Assembly (NCBI GenBank): GCA_034401795.1
Contig: CM067370.1
Span: 67,391,188-67,455,187 of the forward strand
Origin: Chaetoderma sp. LZ-2023a
Taxonomy: Eukaryota > Mollusca > Caudofoveata > Chaetodermatida > Chaetodermatidae
Reading direction: 5' to 3'
DNA: 64,000 nucleotides
This document shows, one piece after another, positions 1-10,314 of this stretch; position 1 is the stretch's first letter; every line of letters starts with the position of its first letter. A program made the position numbers and the translations under genes. Below the pieces are notes generated by a model that searched no databases, was not told the origin of the DNA, and worked only from the letters and a program-made list of their open reading frames with translations.

Positions 1-935
1 GAATGGACGTCTCTGCCACAGCAAACATATCCACGATATGCTCCGCATACGGGAGATGGCATGGTGCTAGTCACCGACTTCCCTCCCAACCATGGGCGCT
101 GGTCCCGCTGGGAAGCCGTGGATCCACCTGGAGTTCCGGCTTGATGCTTACCAGCCATTGGCAAGCATCCAGCCAGTCCTCGATGGCCACCTGTGAATGC
201 TCGATGAGCCTAGGGCCTTTGTTGCTGTTGAGCCGTGAAACCTACTCCCGAAGAAATAGTTCCATGGAAAAGGTCACCCACGCACCCCCTGGGAGGGGGG
301 GGGGGGGATTTCCATTTCCGTGGCCATGCCATAACAGTGTCTTCTTCTTCCTGCACAGAAAGATTAGACGCCAAGCTTGAAAAAGGATCAAACTCAGCCT
401 CAGCAGGCGGGATATCGCGTGAGGCGCTGATACCTTTAGCCTTATGTTGCTCTAGAACATTCCTTAAGCGAACGCCCGAGGCCATGGCTTTCGCTCCTGG
501 GTCCACGGGCGAGGTAAGCCTCAGCACCGGACCAGCGGGAGCCATCTCTGGGTCTTTTACATCGAAAACTGGCATCCTAAGAGAACCAGACCGAGAGACA
601 GGAACACTCTGTCCTGGAGCAAATGAGGAAGACAATGACGAACTTGAACCGGGAAGCAAGCTGCGAAGCAACTCCGGGACAAGATCCGTGATTGTCTTCT
701 TCATTTCTCCCATCATGTCCAGACAGAAGGCCTCCATGTCTGGCATGGATGCCTTCCTCTTCTTACCACAAGACTCCTTGTCAAGTCGCCTCTTTTCACC
801 TGCTGAATGAAATTCGTAAACACCTCCACCGGACACGACTCACACACATGGCAATTTAGCAAAGGCCCGCACATACTGCAGCCGTCATGAGGGAAATAGC
901 GGGCCTTCACGAATCGAATTGTTTTCAATAACCCT
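1..935 (-). pseudogene. DIRS gag-like protein, broken
   Basis: Similar to the gag of copies B and C. It has the Cys pairs GCSMCGPLLNCHVCESC, then a frameshift near 760-830, then the conserved MEAF..MMGEMKKTI..LVPELL block. Toward the window edge come GPRLIEHSQVAIEDW and AEHIVDMFAVAETSI, which match the C copy blocks at similar spacing. A stop interrupts the frame near position 70-80. Gag proteins of DIRS elements are thought to package the RNA; that role is inferred. A CAG acceptor-like site ends at 936, just before the Cys-rich block. Confidence 0.75.
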
Positions 936-1689
936 CTGAAAGACACAAACGGAAACAATTAGTTTTTAGTTATGACGAACCAAAAAAACAATTGCAGAAC
1001 GCTAATAAATTCCTTAACAAAAACTTAGCCCTTAGATGAAAAAGATAAGCCAGGCCCATAGAAAAAACAAGAGAGATAAATAACACAACACTCAGTCATA
1101 AAATTTCCAAAAATGTTTAGAAATAAAATAACAGAAAACTTACTCTCCATACTAAAACCTCAGAAGAATAAACTCTGGAAGAATGAATGAAGTCTACTGA
1201 ATAACAGCAGGAATACCTGATCCTGAATCCAAACCCTGTGGTGGGGGGAGAATGCAGAAAAAATACTTTTTATGGTAATAATTCCCTTTGCAAACTCATA
1301 ATAAATTATTTGGACCCAGAAAACCAAGTATAAATAATTGTTCAGATGAAGGATACACGTTAACCATGTCACAAATCAGCTAAATGTGTCTGAGAATACA
1401 AAGCACAACATGCGTTAGCTAATATTTAGGCATCCCCCAAAATGAGCTAGCCTAATATAGACGTATCCACCTAATAGCGCGAATCCCGGCTTTACCATCC
1501 GGTACAAGACGCAAATTTTCTATCAATAAATATACTAAAAACACCTGATGGCTAGGACCGTTGAGCATCCTTCAGCGACTTGGCAGCGTCAGACATTCTT
1601 ACAAAGTCAAAAGCAAGTTGCAAAACAACTTAAAAGCTTCAAAATAATCAAAAGCAAAAGCAGTTCTTAGAGGTAAATCAAAGCGTGTT

Positions 1690-1890
1690 GCAATGGCAGG
1701 TCAATAATTTGAGAAGAGAAAGTCCCGCGCATGCGCGAGTTTGGGCCGCACATTCTCTGGACTGTCAGTTGAATAACCTGCCCAGTGGGGGCAGTTTCTT
1801 TTTAATTCCGAGTCTTATTGAAGCTACGTCGCTATTTGGCAAATATCATAGAGTATCAAGGTCGTAAGTATAGTTACTCTTGATGTGAAA
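1690..1890 (-). repeat. Terminal inverted repeat of DIRS copy 1
   Basis: Matches, in inverse orientation, the left terminal repeat of copy D (52450-52740): shared GCGCATGCGC, CCTGCCCAGTGGGGGC, TTTCTTTTTAATTC and ATATCATAGAGTATCA in the same order. Confidence 0.85.
1727..1736. promoter_or_regulatory. NRF-1-like palindrome in DIRS terminal repeat
   Basis: GCGCATGCGC, the core of the NRF-1 (alpha-Pal) site, lies in the 5' terminal repeat where a DIRS promoter is expected. The same core occurs in the repeats of copies A, B, C and D. The motif is seen; a promoter role is inferred. Confidence 0.5.
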
Positions 1891-2391
1891 AGGAGAAGCT
1901 GCAGTGGTCTTGAAGACTGCTCATTTGGAAGACAAGAGAAGACTCTTGGTCTGCAAATAGATATTCATAAGCAAATATTTAGGCTTTCTTGGTTAGTCTT
2001 GACCACTAACAAGTTAAAATGTAATTCAAAATCAGGCCCCTGTTTCAATACCTAACTAGGAAACATGACAGTATTTGCTAATGGAAAAGAAACTGAAATG
2101 CTATTGATGAATTAATACAAAGCAAATGGACAGAAAATTAATGATAATAAGCCTCTGAGCCCTCACTCGTTTCTCATAGTGCAGCTACAGCTGTTCAATG
2201 AATTTTGGTATATGTTTGAAAATTAATATCCACTTTAGTAAACAACAATTATTTTGAATTATTGTCAATCCTCAAAGCCAATGATCAGTGTCTAGAATTA
2301 AATCAAATGCTTAGCAACAGTATCGACCGGGAAGGTGTTGGACGAATAATATAGGATATACAATTTCACTCTTTGTGCATGTACAACTTAC
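1891..2391. other. Intron segment
   Basis: HEATR6 intron. At about 1900-2020 it contains a degenerate relative of the 26032-26149 hairpin (GTGGTCTTGA and AAGAGAAGACTCTTGGTCTGCAAAT). No coding sequence is recognised. Confidence 0.6.
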
Positions 2392-2526
2392 TGGTAGTTG
2401 TTGAAAGATGTCAGCTCCTATGTTGCCTACAGAATCACAGAGTTCTGCGCGGACCTGGCCATTGCTAGGTGTCTGCAACAGACTAATCATAGGACCTTTC
2501 ATCATATTCTGCCAGAATAATTGTAC
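2392..2526 (-). CDS. HEATR6: HEATR6 exon (residues 706-750 of the window product)
   Basis: A 45-codon exon between acceptor TTACAG (ending 2527) and donor GTAAGT (from 2391), phase 0 at both ends. It encodes VQLFWQNMMKGPMISLLQ and ends IGADIFQQLP. This matches the vertebrate HEATR6 segment with VMFWTMMLNGP and the following HEAT helix. It is the last exon visible; the next one lies left of the window. Confidence 0.93.
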
Positions 2527-3049
2527 CTGTAATACCAATGGACTATATTGCTATAAAAATAATTTCATCAAATCAATGAATTACTAATATTTCATATACA
2601 GTTTATATATATAACATGTATACGAAATATATATATATATATATAACAGGTATAACGGCTGTCACACATCAAGATCTGCAATCAAGAGTACAAGCATCTG
2701 ATGCGCAGCTATTCATTTACAATGGAATTTAATGAACTAGCAAAATGCTATTTTTAGCATGCAGAATTTAGATGAACATATGATCACATCATTCACTATA
2801 GAGTCAGACTTAATAGGAGTAATCAAAGCTATTCAAGTGGCCACTTATGTTTTAGAAATACAAGATAGTGACATGCTAAGGAAGTGAGCGAGATGTTCAT
2901 GAAAGCTACACTCAAACAATTTCCACATCCTGGAGAGGTACCTAATTTTTCCATATTATTAACAATAGGTGGCAAAATTTAAAACCATTAATATGAAAAA
3001 TTGTTATTCTCAATATTATATGAGATATTTGTAACTATTAGCGTCTAAC
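2527..3049. other. Intron with (AT)n stretch
   Basis: AT-rich intron. An impure (AT)n run lies at about 2602-2645. No gene is seen. Confidence 0.7.
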
Positions 3050-3133
3050 CTTGTCATGTGAAACTCTTTGATCTTTAGGAATTTCAGTATTCTCCAAATC
3101 TTTCAGAACAGAACGTCCTAATTCATTCAACAA
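3050..3133 (-). CDS. HEATR6: HEATR6 exon (residues 678-705)
   Basis: A 28-codon exon after acceptor ATTGCAG and before donor GTTAGA, phase 0 at both ends. It encodes LLNELGRSVLKDLENTEI, equivalent to the LLEELG helix of vertebrate HEATR6, and continues directly from the LHGSK end of the preceding exon at 5559-5649. Confidence 0.92.
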
Positions 3134-3385
3134 CTGCAATAATTAGCAATTAGAATATTAATCAGTACGGGTAATCATTTCCATCATGAACAGTCATCAA
3201 ATATTTATTAACATTTACAATAGTGATGCCAAATATAAGTGTTTATCTGTCACACACACCATTGACCATATAAAGACATGTTTACCATACAAATTTTATT
3301 GGTATTTCATTTTAAAGTGTTTATTTGATTTTTCAGATATTGAAACATTGTTTGCATTAGTACAAACTAGGACTACATGTTGAGC

Positions 3386-3634
3386 ACTGTTGCTTTTCTG
3401 CAGCATATGTAGTGGTGTGACAAAATAATTATTTCTATGGTATGGTATGCTTTGGCATAGTATGATATAGGATAGTATGGTACGGTATAGTAAGGTATGT
3501 TATGACATGGCATGGCATGGCATGGCACGGTATGGTATGGTATGGTACAGTGCGGTATAGTATAGAATGGTATATTTTGCTTTTCCGCATCATATGTGGT
3601 GGTGTGACAAAACAATTATTTCTATGGTTTGGTA
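3386..3634. repeat. 60-bp direct duplication bracketing the pentamer start
   Basis: The segment at about 3388-3445 (TTGCTTTTCTGCAGCATATG to TTATTTCTATGG) recurs at about 3576-3632 with a few changes (TTGCTTTTCCGCATCATATG). Both copies contain GTGGTGTGACAAAA and both run into the (TATGG)n array, so the array has been duplicated together with its flank. Confidence 0.8.
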
Positions 3635-4265
3635 TGGTATGGTACGGCATGGCACTGTATGGCGCGGTGCGGTGTGCTGTGGTATAAAATGGTATGGTAT
3701 GGTATGTTTTGGTATAGTATGGTATGGTATGGTATGGTATGGTATGGTATAGTATGGCATGGTATGGTGTTTTGTTATGGTATAGTATGTTATGGCATGG
3801 CATGGCATGGCATATCGCATAGTATGCTTTGGTATGGTATGGTATGAAATGGGATAGTATTGTATGGTTTGCGTTGACATAGTATGGTATGGTATGGTTT
3901 GCTTTGATATAGTATGGTATGGTATGGCATGGCATGGCACGGCACAATGACATGGCATGGAATGGCATGGCATGTTTTGGTATGGTATGGTATAGTATCA
4001 CTATATGGTATGCTATGCTATGGTATGCTATGGTATTGCACAGTATGGTATGATATGGTACAGTAATGTATGATATATGATATGGTATATTATGGTGTGG
4101 TATGGTACATGCTGTGCTATGCAATGCTATGCGAAGCTATGAAATGCTATGCTATGCTATGCTATGTTTTGGTATATGATATGATATGGTATGGTATAGC
4201 ATGGTATAGGGCATGGTATGGTACGCTATCACATAGGTCATGGCACGTATTGCATACGATTATAT
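3435..4265. repeat. (TATGG)n pentanucleotide satellite
   Basis: About 0.8 kb of impure TATGG pentamers with variants (CATGG, TATAG, TACGG, TATGC), grading into TATGC units near 4100-4170. All six frames give long artificial ORFs here because the repeat lacks regular stops; none is a gene. Confidence 0.95.
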
Positions 4266-4299
4266 AGGGCAATGCAGGTCAGGTAAGGGGAAGTGTAAT

Positions 4300-5540
4300 G
4301 TCTCTGCCTAATGGAAGTTATGGGCATAATGCAACATCACATTGAACATGATGACAACTGGATAGTCTGATCTTGAAAATGCAAATTACTAGCCAAAGCA
4401 AGATAGATCCCCATGGTGTTTCCCAATGAGGAAGGCATAAGAATATGTCCTCAAGACTGAACCTTAAAGCCTAGCTACTTACTGTAAGTACAGTGCAAGC
4501 ACTACTGGATGGAGCAAGTCCTAACTTTAGATAGAGAAATAAATATCCTTTTGGCCAAATTCACCAGAGATCAAACAAGTGGCTAAGGAGAAGATACATT
4601 TTGACAATTTCCAGTATATGTTCCATAAAATCTCAGATTTTCACCCAAAAATTGACTAATCAAAATTCTGAGTAGAAGTCCTGGAGTGGACCACCAATAG
4701 GGTCCTTCTAACCCAATTTTGGAGAGGAGAAGCAGTTTGACAATTTCTGGTAAATTTTTCATAAAATCTAAGATTTTCACAAAAAAGATCGACCAATCAA
4801 AATTCTGAATAGAAGTTCTGGAGTCTAGCACCATAGAATCCTTTCCATCCCACATTCAGCTGAAATCCACCACGTGTCTAAGGAGAAGACACATTTTGAC
4901 AATTTCCGGTAAATTTTTCATAAAATCAAAGATTATCACCAAAGAATTAATCAATCAAAATTCTGAATAGTCCTGGAGTGGACCACCATAGCTAGCCAAA
5001 TTTGGTTAAAATCCAATGAGCGGCTAAGGAGGAGATCCATTTTGACAATTTTCAGTAAACTTTTCGTAAAATCTAAGATTTTCATGCAAAAATTGACCAA
5101 TCAAAATTATGAATAGAAGATCTGGAGCCTAGCACCAGCCAAATTTGGTTGAAATCCATCAAGCGGTTAAGGAGAAGCATTTTTAAAATTTACGGTAAAC
5201 ATCTATTATTGTCCAAGATTTTCATCCAGAAAATTGAGCAATCAAAATCATGAACAAAATTTCTGGAGGCTGCCACCATATGGTCCTAGCCAAATTTGGT
5301 TGAAATCTATCAAATGACTAAGGAGGAGATGCGTAAATTTGCATAAAATCTAAGATTTTCACCGGGAAAAAAATGGACCAATCAAAATTATGAATAGAAA
5401 TTCTGGAGCCTACAACCATAGAATACCTCCCACCAAATTTGTTTGAAATCAGTCAAAGTGTTAAGATCAGTTAACGGATGGATGACAGACAGACGATGAT
5501 GGTCACCATGGCATAGCTCACTTGGCCCTTCGGGACAGGA
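4300..5540. repeat. Dispersed repeat with about five tandem core units
   Basis: Core units of about 150-200 bp start with a GACAATTTCC-type motif near 4596, 4737, 4895 and 5042. They contain AAAATCT(A/C)AGATTTTCA, ATTGACCAATCAAAAT and CTGGAG. The element ends with a GATGGATGACAGACAGACG microsatellite-like tail and CATGGCATAGCTCACTTGG. The left part (4320-4510) resembles 46330-46500. The same layout recurs at 33725-34700 and 57-63 kb. Confidence 0.7.
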
Positions 5541-5558
5541 AAGCTAATAATAACCTAC

Positions 5559-5649
5559 CTTTGATCCATGCAACTTCATACTTGGATTTTTTGCATCATT
5601 GTCATATAAGCAAGCTAGAATAAGTTCTTCAAATATTGATAAACAATGC
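5559..5649 (-). CDS. HEATR6: HEATR6 exon (residues 647-677)
   Basis: Acceptor TTTACAG, donor GTAGGT. The first base completes an Arg codon begun in exon 9122-9695, then come 30 codons: HCLSIFEELILACLYDND and then PSMKLHGSK. It corresponds to the vertebrate HEATR6 helix pair YLMELGEVI and SIQLHGAK. Confidence 0.93.
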
Positions 5650-6172
5650 CTGTAAAAAAGCAAAATTTAAATATTCCAGAATAAAACATAAATTGCAATG
5701 TACCAGATAATGATAATTATTACAACAAAAAAATCCAAACAAAAATTAAGCAATTAAAATTTTTAGGTAAAGCATTTTTTGAAATTTCAGAAATTAGAAA
5801 AATTCTTCAAAATTCACACAGCTAATGATATGGATTGCAGCCCAGCATTGCATATAAACCTTCTAATAATCCCAAGAGACATTGTTAAATAATAAGGCCA
5901 ATTAAAACCCTTACCAAAAAGACATAAAATTATTCAAAGTCCAACACTGTGATATGTTATTCGAATTCTCCAAATTTTAACTAGAAATGATGCAGATTGT
6001 AGCCATGTATGTCATAAAACAATTTACTTGCCGAATCAAAATACCAATGCTACTACCCAACGGGATATCATAGCGTTGGAGAAACATAGCATTAAGACAC
6101 AACCATAAAGCCCCACTGCCTGGTAGTAACCTGCAGTACAATGATTACTGGTACACCAAGTCTGACTGAAAG
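5650..6172. other. Intron segment
   Basis: AT-rich intron in which I recognise no gene, mobile element or clear repeat. Confidence 0.6.
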
Positions 6173-6180
6173 GCAAATGG

Positions 6181-7645
6181 TAGGGCTGGGCAGTTTGGCC
6201 TAAAAAAAACTGGTGATGGTATCACTAATTAAACCGGTATTAACGAAATACCGGTTTAAGTGATGAGAATGATCGAAAATAATTTGAAATATGAAAATAT
6301 GGTGTTTTCATTAGCTACTGTACAAGTATTTTGTGATTTTGACAACTGACATAGATTGCCACGAAATTAGAACAGTAACTATGTGCGACAATTCACTTTG
6401 ACGCCATCTATCTAAAAATAGTAGTTAAAATAAATTAAATAAATAAAGTCTGGTTCATGTGATGTCGTGAAAATAACACTAACTACTAAAATGTTGATTT
6501 TCAACACTGTTATTAGGTCACTATTTTCGAAAGCGTAGTGAAATCTAATGCATGTATGTAGGAACCCGGATGTGAGAGCGAGTTTAGGCTCCTAGTAGAG
6601 TAACGCTGATATGGTTAGAGTTCGTATAACCACCTACAGTATGACCTAGTCTAGTAAGTCACGTGTTTGTATTTGAGTACTCGGTATTCTTGAGATATCC
6701 TCAATAAACTGTCGTTCATGCAGGTGAATGCCATTCAGTACGTAACTAAAGGGTAGTCATTTCCTGGAAATCGCACCTCAAGAATTCTCACAAAAAGCTG
6801 TGTTTGACTATTTTTCGATGTTCATATGTCATATAAAAGAGATTATGATAATTTGACAACATAAACGCAATGATTCGCGTGAATCTATCTTAAATCTACT
6901 TAAATCAACATTTCGTTCATAAAATCAATAGTAGTGAATAGGCCGATCACATTACGCCTGCTCGTATTTGAGTGGCTAAGAGGTTTATTTTACTTGCAAC
7001 TGCTCTGTCAACGTAAGAAGCGACTTAATCGGTTTCATTTCTCGGGCGTTCAAGCAATTTGTCTCGTATGTCTTATTCCATGCTGGATCATTTTATGTTT
7101 GTCGAAATCTAAGGGAAATAATGACATGTTTGGATTGGGAGTTCATTGTACAGCGTCGTTGTTTTCGTAGCGCATTTCTGGAATTTTTTTGTATCGTGTC
7201 ACATTTGGAATCCTAATCAAACATAGTACAAACTCGATTTGAAAAAAGGATTATTTGTTACAAAGAAGAAATTTATAGATTTTCAAATTATTCAATCTGA
7301 CCCTGAAACCGCAGAACTCTCATGTAAAATTTACTGCTGGCAAATCAAATCATATTTGCTGAGTGGCGTCCTCAGCCGATTTGTTGGGATTTCACTAACA
7401 CCCTTGCTTTCCCACGGCTACTAGTTATAGATGACTGTATTTTATGGCCCTATTAGTAAATGGTTACCCACTAAATGATAATATTAAACTGCAAGTCAAG
7501 AACAAACTAGTTTAGGACAGTCACCAGATTTCGTGCAAAGGCGATCTTACGGATGGTTTTTCAGGTTTTTTATTTTCGTAATGGCTATTAAACCGTCACC
7601 ATAAAAAACGTGAGACGTGTGAAACCAGTATACCGCCCAGCCCTA
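6181..7645. mobile_element. Non-autonomous hAT-like DNA transposon
   Basis: Terminal inverted repeats start TAGGGCTGGGC on both sides, and an 8-bp target duplication GCAAATGG lies at 6173-6180 and 7646-7653. An 8-bp duplication with such ends is typical of hAT elements. The 1465-bp interior has no recognisable transposase; the longest open frames are not transposase-like. A subterminal palindrome centred near 6245 (AAACCGGTATT/AATACCGGTTT) may be a transposase-binding or folding feature. It sits in the HEATR6 intron between exons 5559-5649 and 9122-9695. Confidence 0.9.
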
Positions 7646-7895
7646 GCAAATGGTCTAAATAAAGGCAAAATTCAGACTGAAAAAAGAAGACATTTTCAAA
7701 ATCAATTACATTAATATGATGCAGTATATTATGCTCTATGTTTAAGGAACATATAGAGAAAATGAAAACATTTTACTGAAATTGGATGCCGTTGCTGATT
7801 AAATTGTCTTTTGACAAAATCTTAACCACAGCATAAGCATCGCCTGGATGTAAATCAGCCCTAAAATAACAAGAAGATCAGTACTGATCACATAT

Positions 7896-8483
7896 CCCCC
7901 GACGGGTGTTGTTAGTAAAACAAATTTTTGAGATTCCTGCCTTTACAAAATTGCGTGTGTGTGTATATGCATGTGAATCTATGGTGGCTACAACACCACA
8001 TATTTTCCTTGAATTCTATGTCATTCAAGGAGGATAACTCCATCACATCTAGACGCACATCGCTGAAATGTAATCCCCACCGAGGCCTCGTCATAAGGAA
8101 TCACTATACCAAATTTGAAATAAACCAAATTTTCCTTGAATTCTGTGATTCAAGGGGGATAACTCCATCACATCTGGACGCGTGTCAGTGAAACGCAATC
8201 CCCACCGAGGCCTCGTCATAAGGAATCACTATTCCAAATTTTCCTTGAAGTCTGTCATTCAAGGGGGATAACTCCATCACATATGGACGCGCGTCGCTGA
8301 AACGCAATCCCCACCGAGGCCTCGTCATAAGGAATCACTATACCAAATTTGAAATAAATCCATGCAGGCTAACTAAAGTTATCGAGTGGAAACCTAAAGT
8401 GTGACGGATGGATGGACAGACACACACACACACACACACGGATGTCGCCTATTACTAGTGTCCCCGTCGACGGCCGTCGGGGG
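7896..8483. mobile_element. Short inverted-repeat element with triplicated core
   Basis: Perfect 10-bp inverted ends: CCCCCGACGG at 7896-7905 and CCGTCGGGGG at 8474-8483. Inside are three core units starting TTTTCCTTGA at 8003, 8130 and 8239, each with TAACTCCATCACAT and CCCCACCGAGGCCTCGTCAT. A GGATGGATGGACAGAC tail and a (CA)n run (about 8419-8438) follow. This layout resembles non-autonomous Helentron-type (pearl/HINE) elements of molluscs; that assignment is tentative. Confidence 0.8.
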
Positions 8484-9121
8484 ACAAATAAAAGTTAAAA
8501 CCCAGAAAAAATATGGCAGAATTTTCCTATTGCTTTATCATGTAGACTAGATGTAATCATCGCATAGAATGAGTCTGTCAAACTTTAATCAAATTGGATA
8601 AACCTTTCTTCATTCAATTGTCATTTGAAAAAATTCCACACAGTGTAAATGTATGGGAAAATTTAGAAAATCTATTTCTGTTTGATGTGGGCCAATCCTA
8701 AGCATCATACAGAACATTCAACAAGTCTGTGAAGTTTTATTTAAATCAGATTACCCACTGTTGATGTAAATTTAGTTTGGCAACACCTTAACTACAGGAT
8801 AATACATATAACGTGAATGCAAATCAGCCCTAAAATAATCAAAGTCTAAACGCTGTAAATATCGCAGCGAAAATCCTTATCCTGAAGGCATAAAATTGTT
8901 TAAGCTCAAACACACAAAAAATTACTGAATTGTTGATGTAAATGTCATTTGAAAAAACCCTTACACATGACATAAGCTAGATGCAAATCAGCCCTAAAAG
9001 CACACACACATCAAATGCCATGCATTAAAAAAACATCTATGTTTTCAATGACTACATATTTTTTAAGTGACTAAAATTTTTGTCTAACACAAGCATGATT
9101 GAGATAAAATAAATTACATAC
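8484..9121. other. Intron segment
   Basis: AT-rich intron with loosely repeated fragments (GCAAATCAGCCCTAAAA at about 8819 and 8979, also near 7851). No gene is seen. Confidence 0.6.
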
Positions 9122-9695
9122 CTAACAACTGGGAAATAATTCTTGCACATCTGACAAAGAACCTGCAGTGATTCAAGCCGAACTTGTACAGGATATAAAC
9201 CTGGTAGTAATGCTCCTTCTGGTGTCTGTGGCAGGACATTCTTGACGCAGAGTTTGACCACCCATGGAGTATGTGTAAGAGATCCCTGTAGTGAATGCTC
9301 TGAGAACAATGGTGTTATACTGCCAGATGTAGGAGGGCTTGTCAGTGCAGGTGATCCAGACGCATTAGATAAAGCACTGACTGTTTCACCAACTAAATTC
9401 CGACTATTATCTATGAATCCAGCACTATCGCCCCTGCCAAGACTGTCTGTTAAAGGTTGTGCTGACTTTTCATGCTCATTATTTGTATCAGTTTTCGATT
9501 CTTGTTTAGAATGCACATCACTTCTTGCTATATCAGGCTGATTCTCGTGTCTATCAGCCGTGAGTACTGGGAGATCTGTCCTGCTTGTAACAGGTGGCGT
9601 AACTGTTTGTATGATATGACAAATTTCTAACAAGGGAGGCTGCAAAGCTATCATTGATCCGAGGCAAGTCATACAGGCAACTCTAATGTGGGTAT
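9122..9695 (-). CDS. HEATR6: HEATR6 exon with long variable linker (residues 456-647)
   Basis: The largest exon, 574 nt, after acceptor TTTTGCAG and before donor GTATGT. It opens DTHIRVACMTCLGSMIALQP, matching the DVNVRVSSLTLLGAI block of vertebrate HEATR6. It then carries a Ser/Thr/Asp-rich low-complexity linker of about 100 residues that looks disordered. It resumes with WVVKLCVKNVLP and VRLESLQVLCQMCKNYF, matching CWLIRLCI and MRLEALQVL. It starts in phase 1 and ends in phase 2, which fits both neighbours. Confidence 0.94.
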
Positions 9696-9892
9696 CTGCA
9701 AAACATAGAATATATGACAGCGTCACAAAGAACAACTATCAATGGATAGTCAAGGTTAACAATTTGTGCAAAAAAAAGGTGATGAATGCGAGAGCTGGAG
9801 GTTTGGGTGTACAGAAGAATCAAGGGTGTGTAATCGATGTTGGCAAGTGACTGAGGGCAGAAGATTAAAATACCACAGTCTGGTGTAGATGT

Positions 9893-9952
<60 letters not shown>

Positions 9953-10314
9953 GGCTCATTTATATAGCTCATATCCAAAAATTGCTCTAAGCGCTTTACA
10001 CTAGTTAGTTATTAAAAAATTATATGTAATTTTAAACAATCAGATTTATTGCATTAGAAATAAACAACTTTGTTTATATTGTCTGACCCCCGATCCTGCA
10101 ATCCTAGTGTTATACTCAACCAGAAATTGTTCTTTCCCATTTCTGTCTTCCAAATTACCAGAAATAAAATTTATGCTAGGAAATTAAAAAGAGTTTGCAG
10201 TAAAATATTATAACTTACTCATGTTAATCTCTGCGAGGGGAAAGGGCAAACGACCGCTAAGTAGGAGGTCAACAAGGAAAAAAAAAAGGAAACTGGCAGC
10301 GTACCAATGCGCAA
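9696..10314. other. Intron segment with (TTA)n microsatellite
   Basis: A near-perfect ATT/TTA trinucleotide run occupies 9893-9951. The rest is AT-rich and holds no recognisable gene. The left end of the plus-strand retroelement that follows may lie within 10215-10314, but no terminal repeat is clear. Confidence 0.8.

Larger units (their letters stand above)
1..1890 (-). mobile_element. DIRS-like retrotransposon copy 1 (5' part, cut by window edge)
   Basis: The 5' part of a DIRS-like element read right to left: terminal repeat (about 1690-1890), leader (about 936-1690) and gag (935 to the window edge). Its outer end, GTGAAA at 1885-1890, is exactly what the internal circle-junction of copy D (about 52780) predicts for this subfamily. 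The RT and recombinase parts would lie left of the window. The gag frame is broken, so the copy is probably dead. Confidence 0.85.

Noticed and set aside
1..2391. Further 3' HEATR6 exons
   Set aside because: I looked for the expected continuation after IGADIFQQLP and found only DIRS copy 1 and AT-rich sequence; the next exon must be left of the window.
3435..4267. Long ORFs rich in Tyr/His/Ile/Pro or Met/Val/Trp/Tyr on both strands
   Set aside because: They are translations of the (TATGG)n array, which has few stops in any frame; no non-repetitive protein sequence is present.
8003..8360. Possible CRISPR-like array
   Set aside because: Only three units, more than 100 bp each and similar throughout, with no constant-repeat/variable-spacer pattern; the DNA is eukaryotic.
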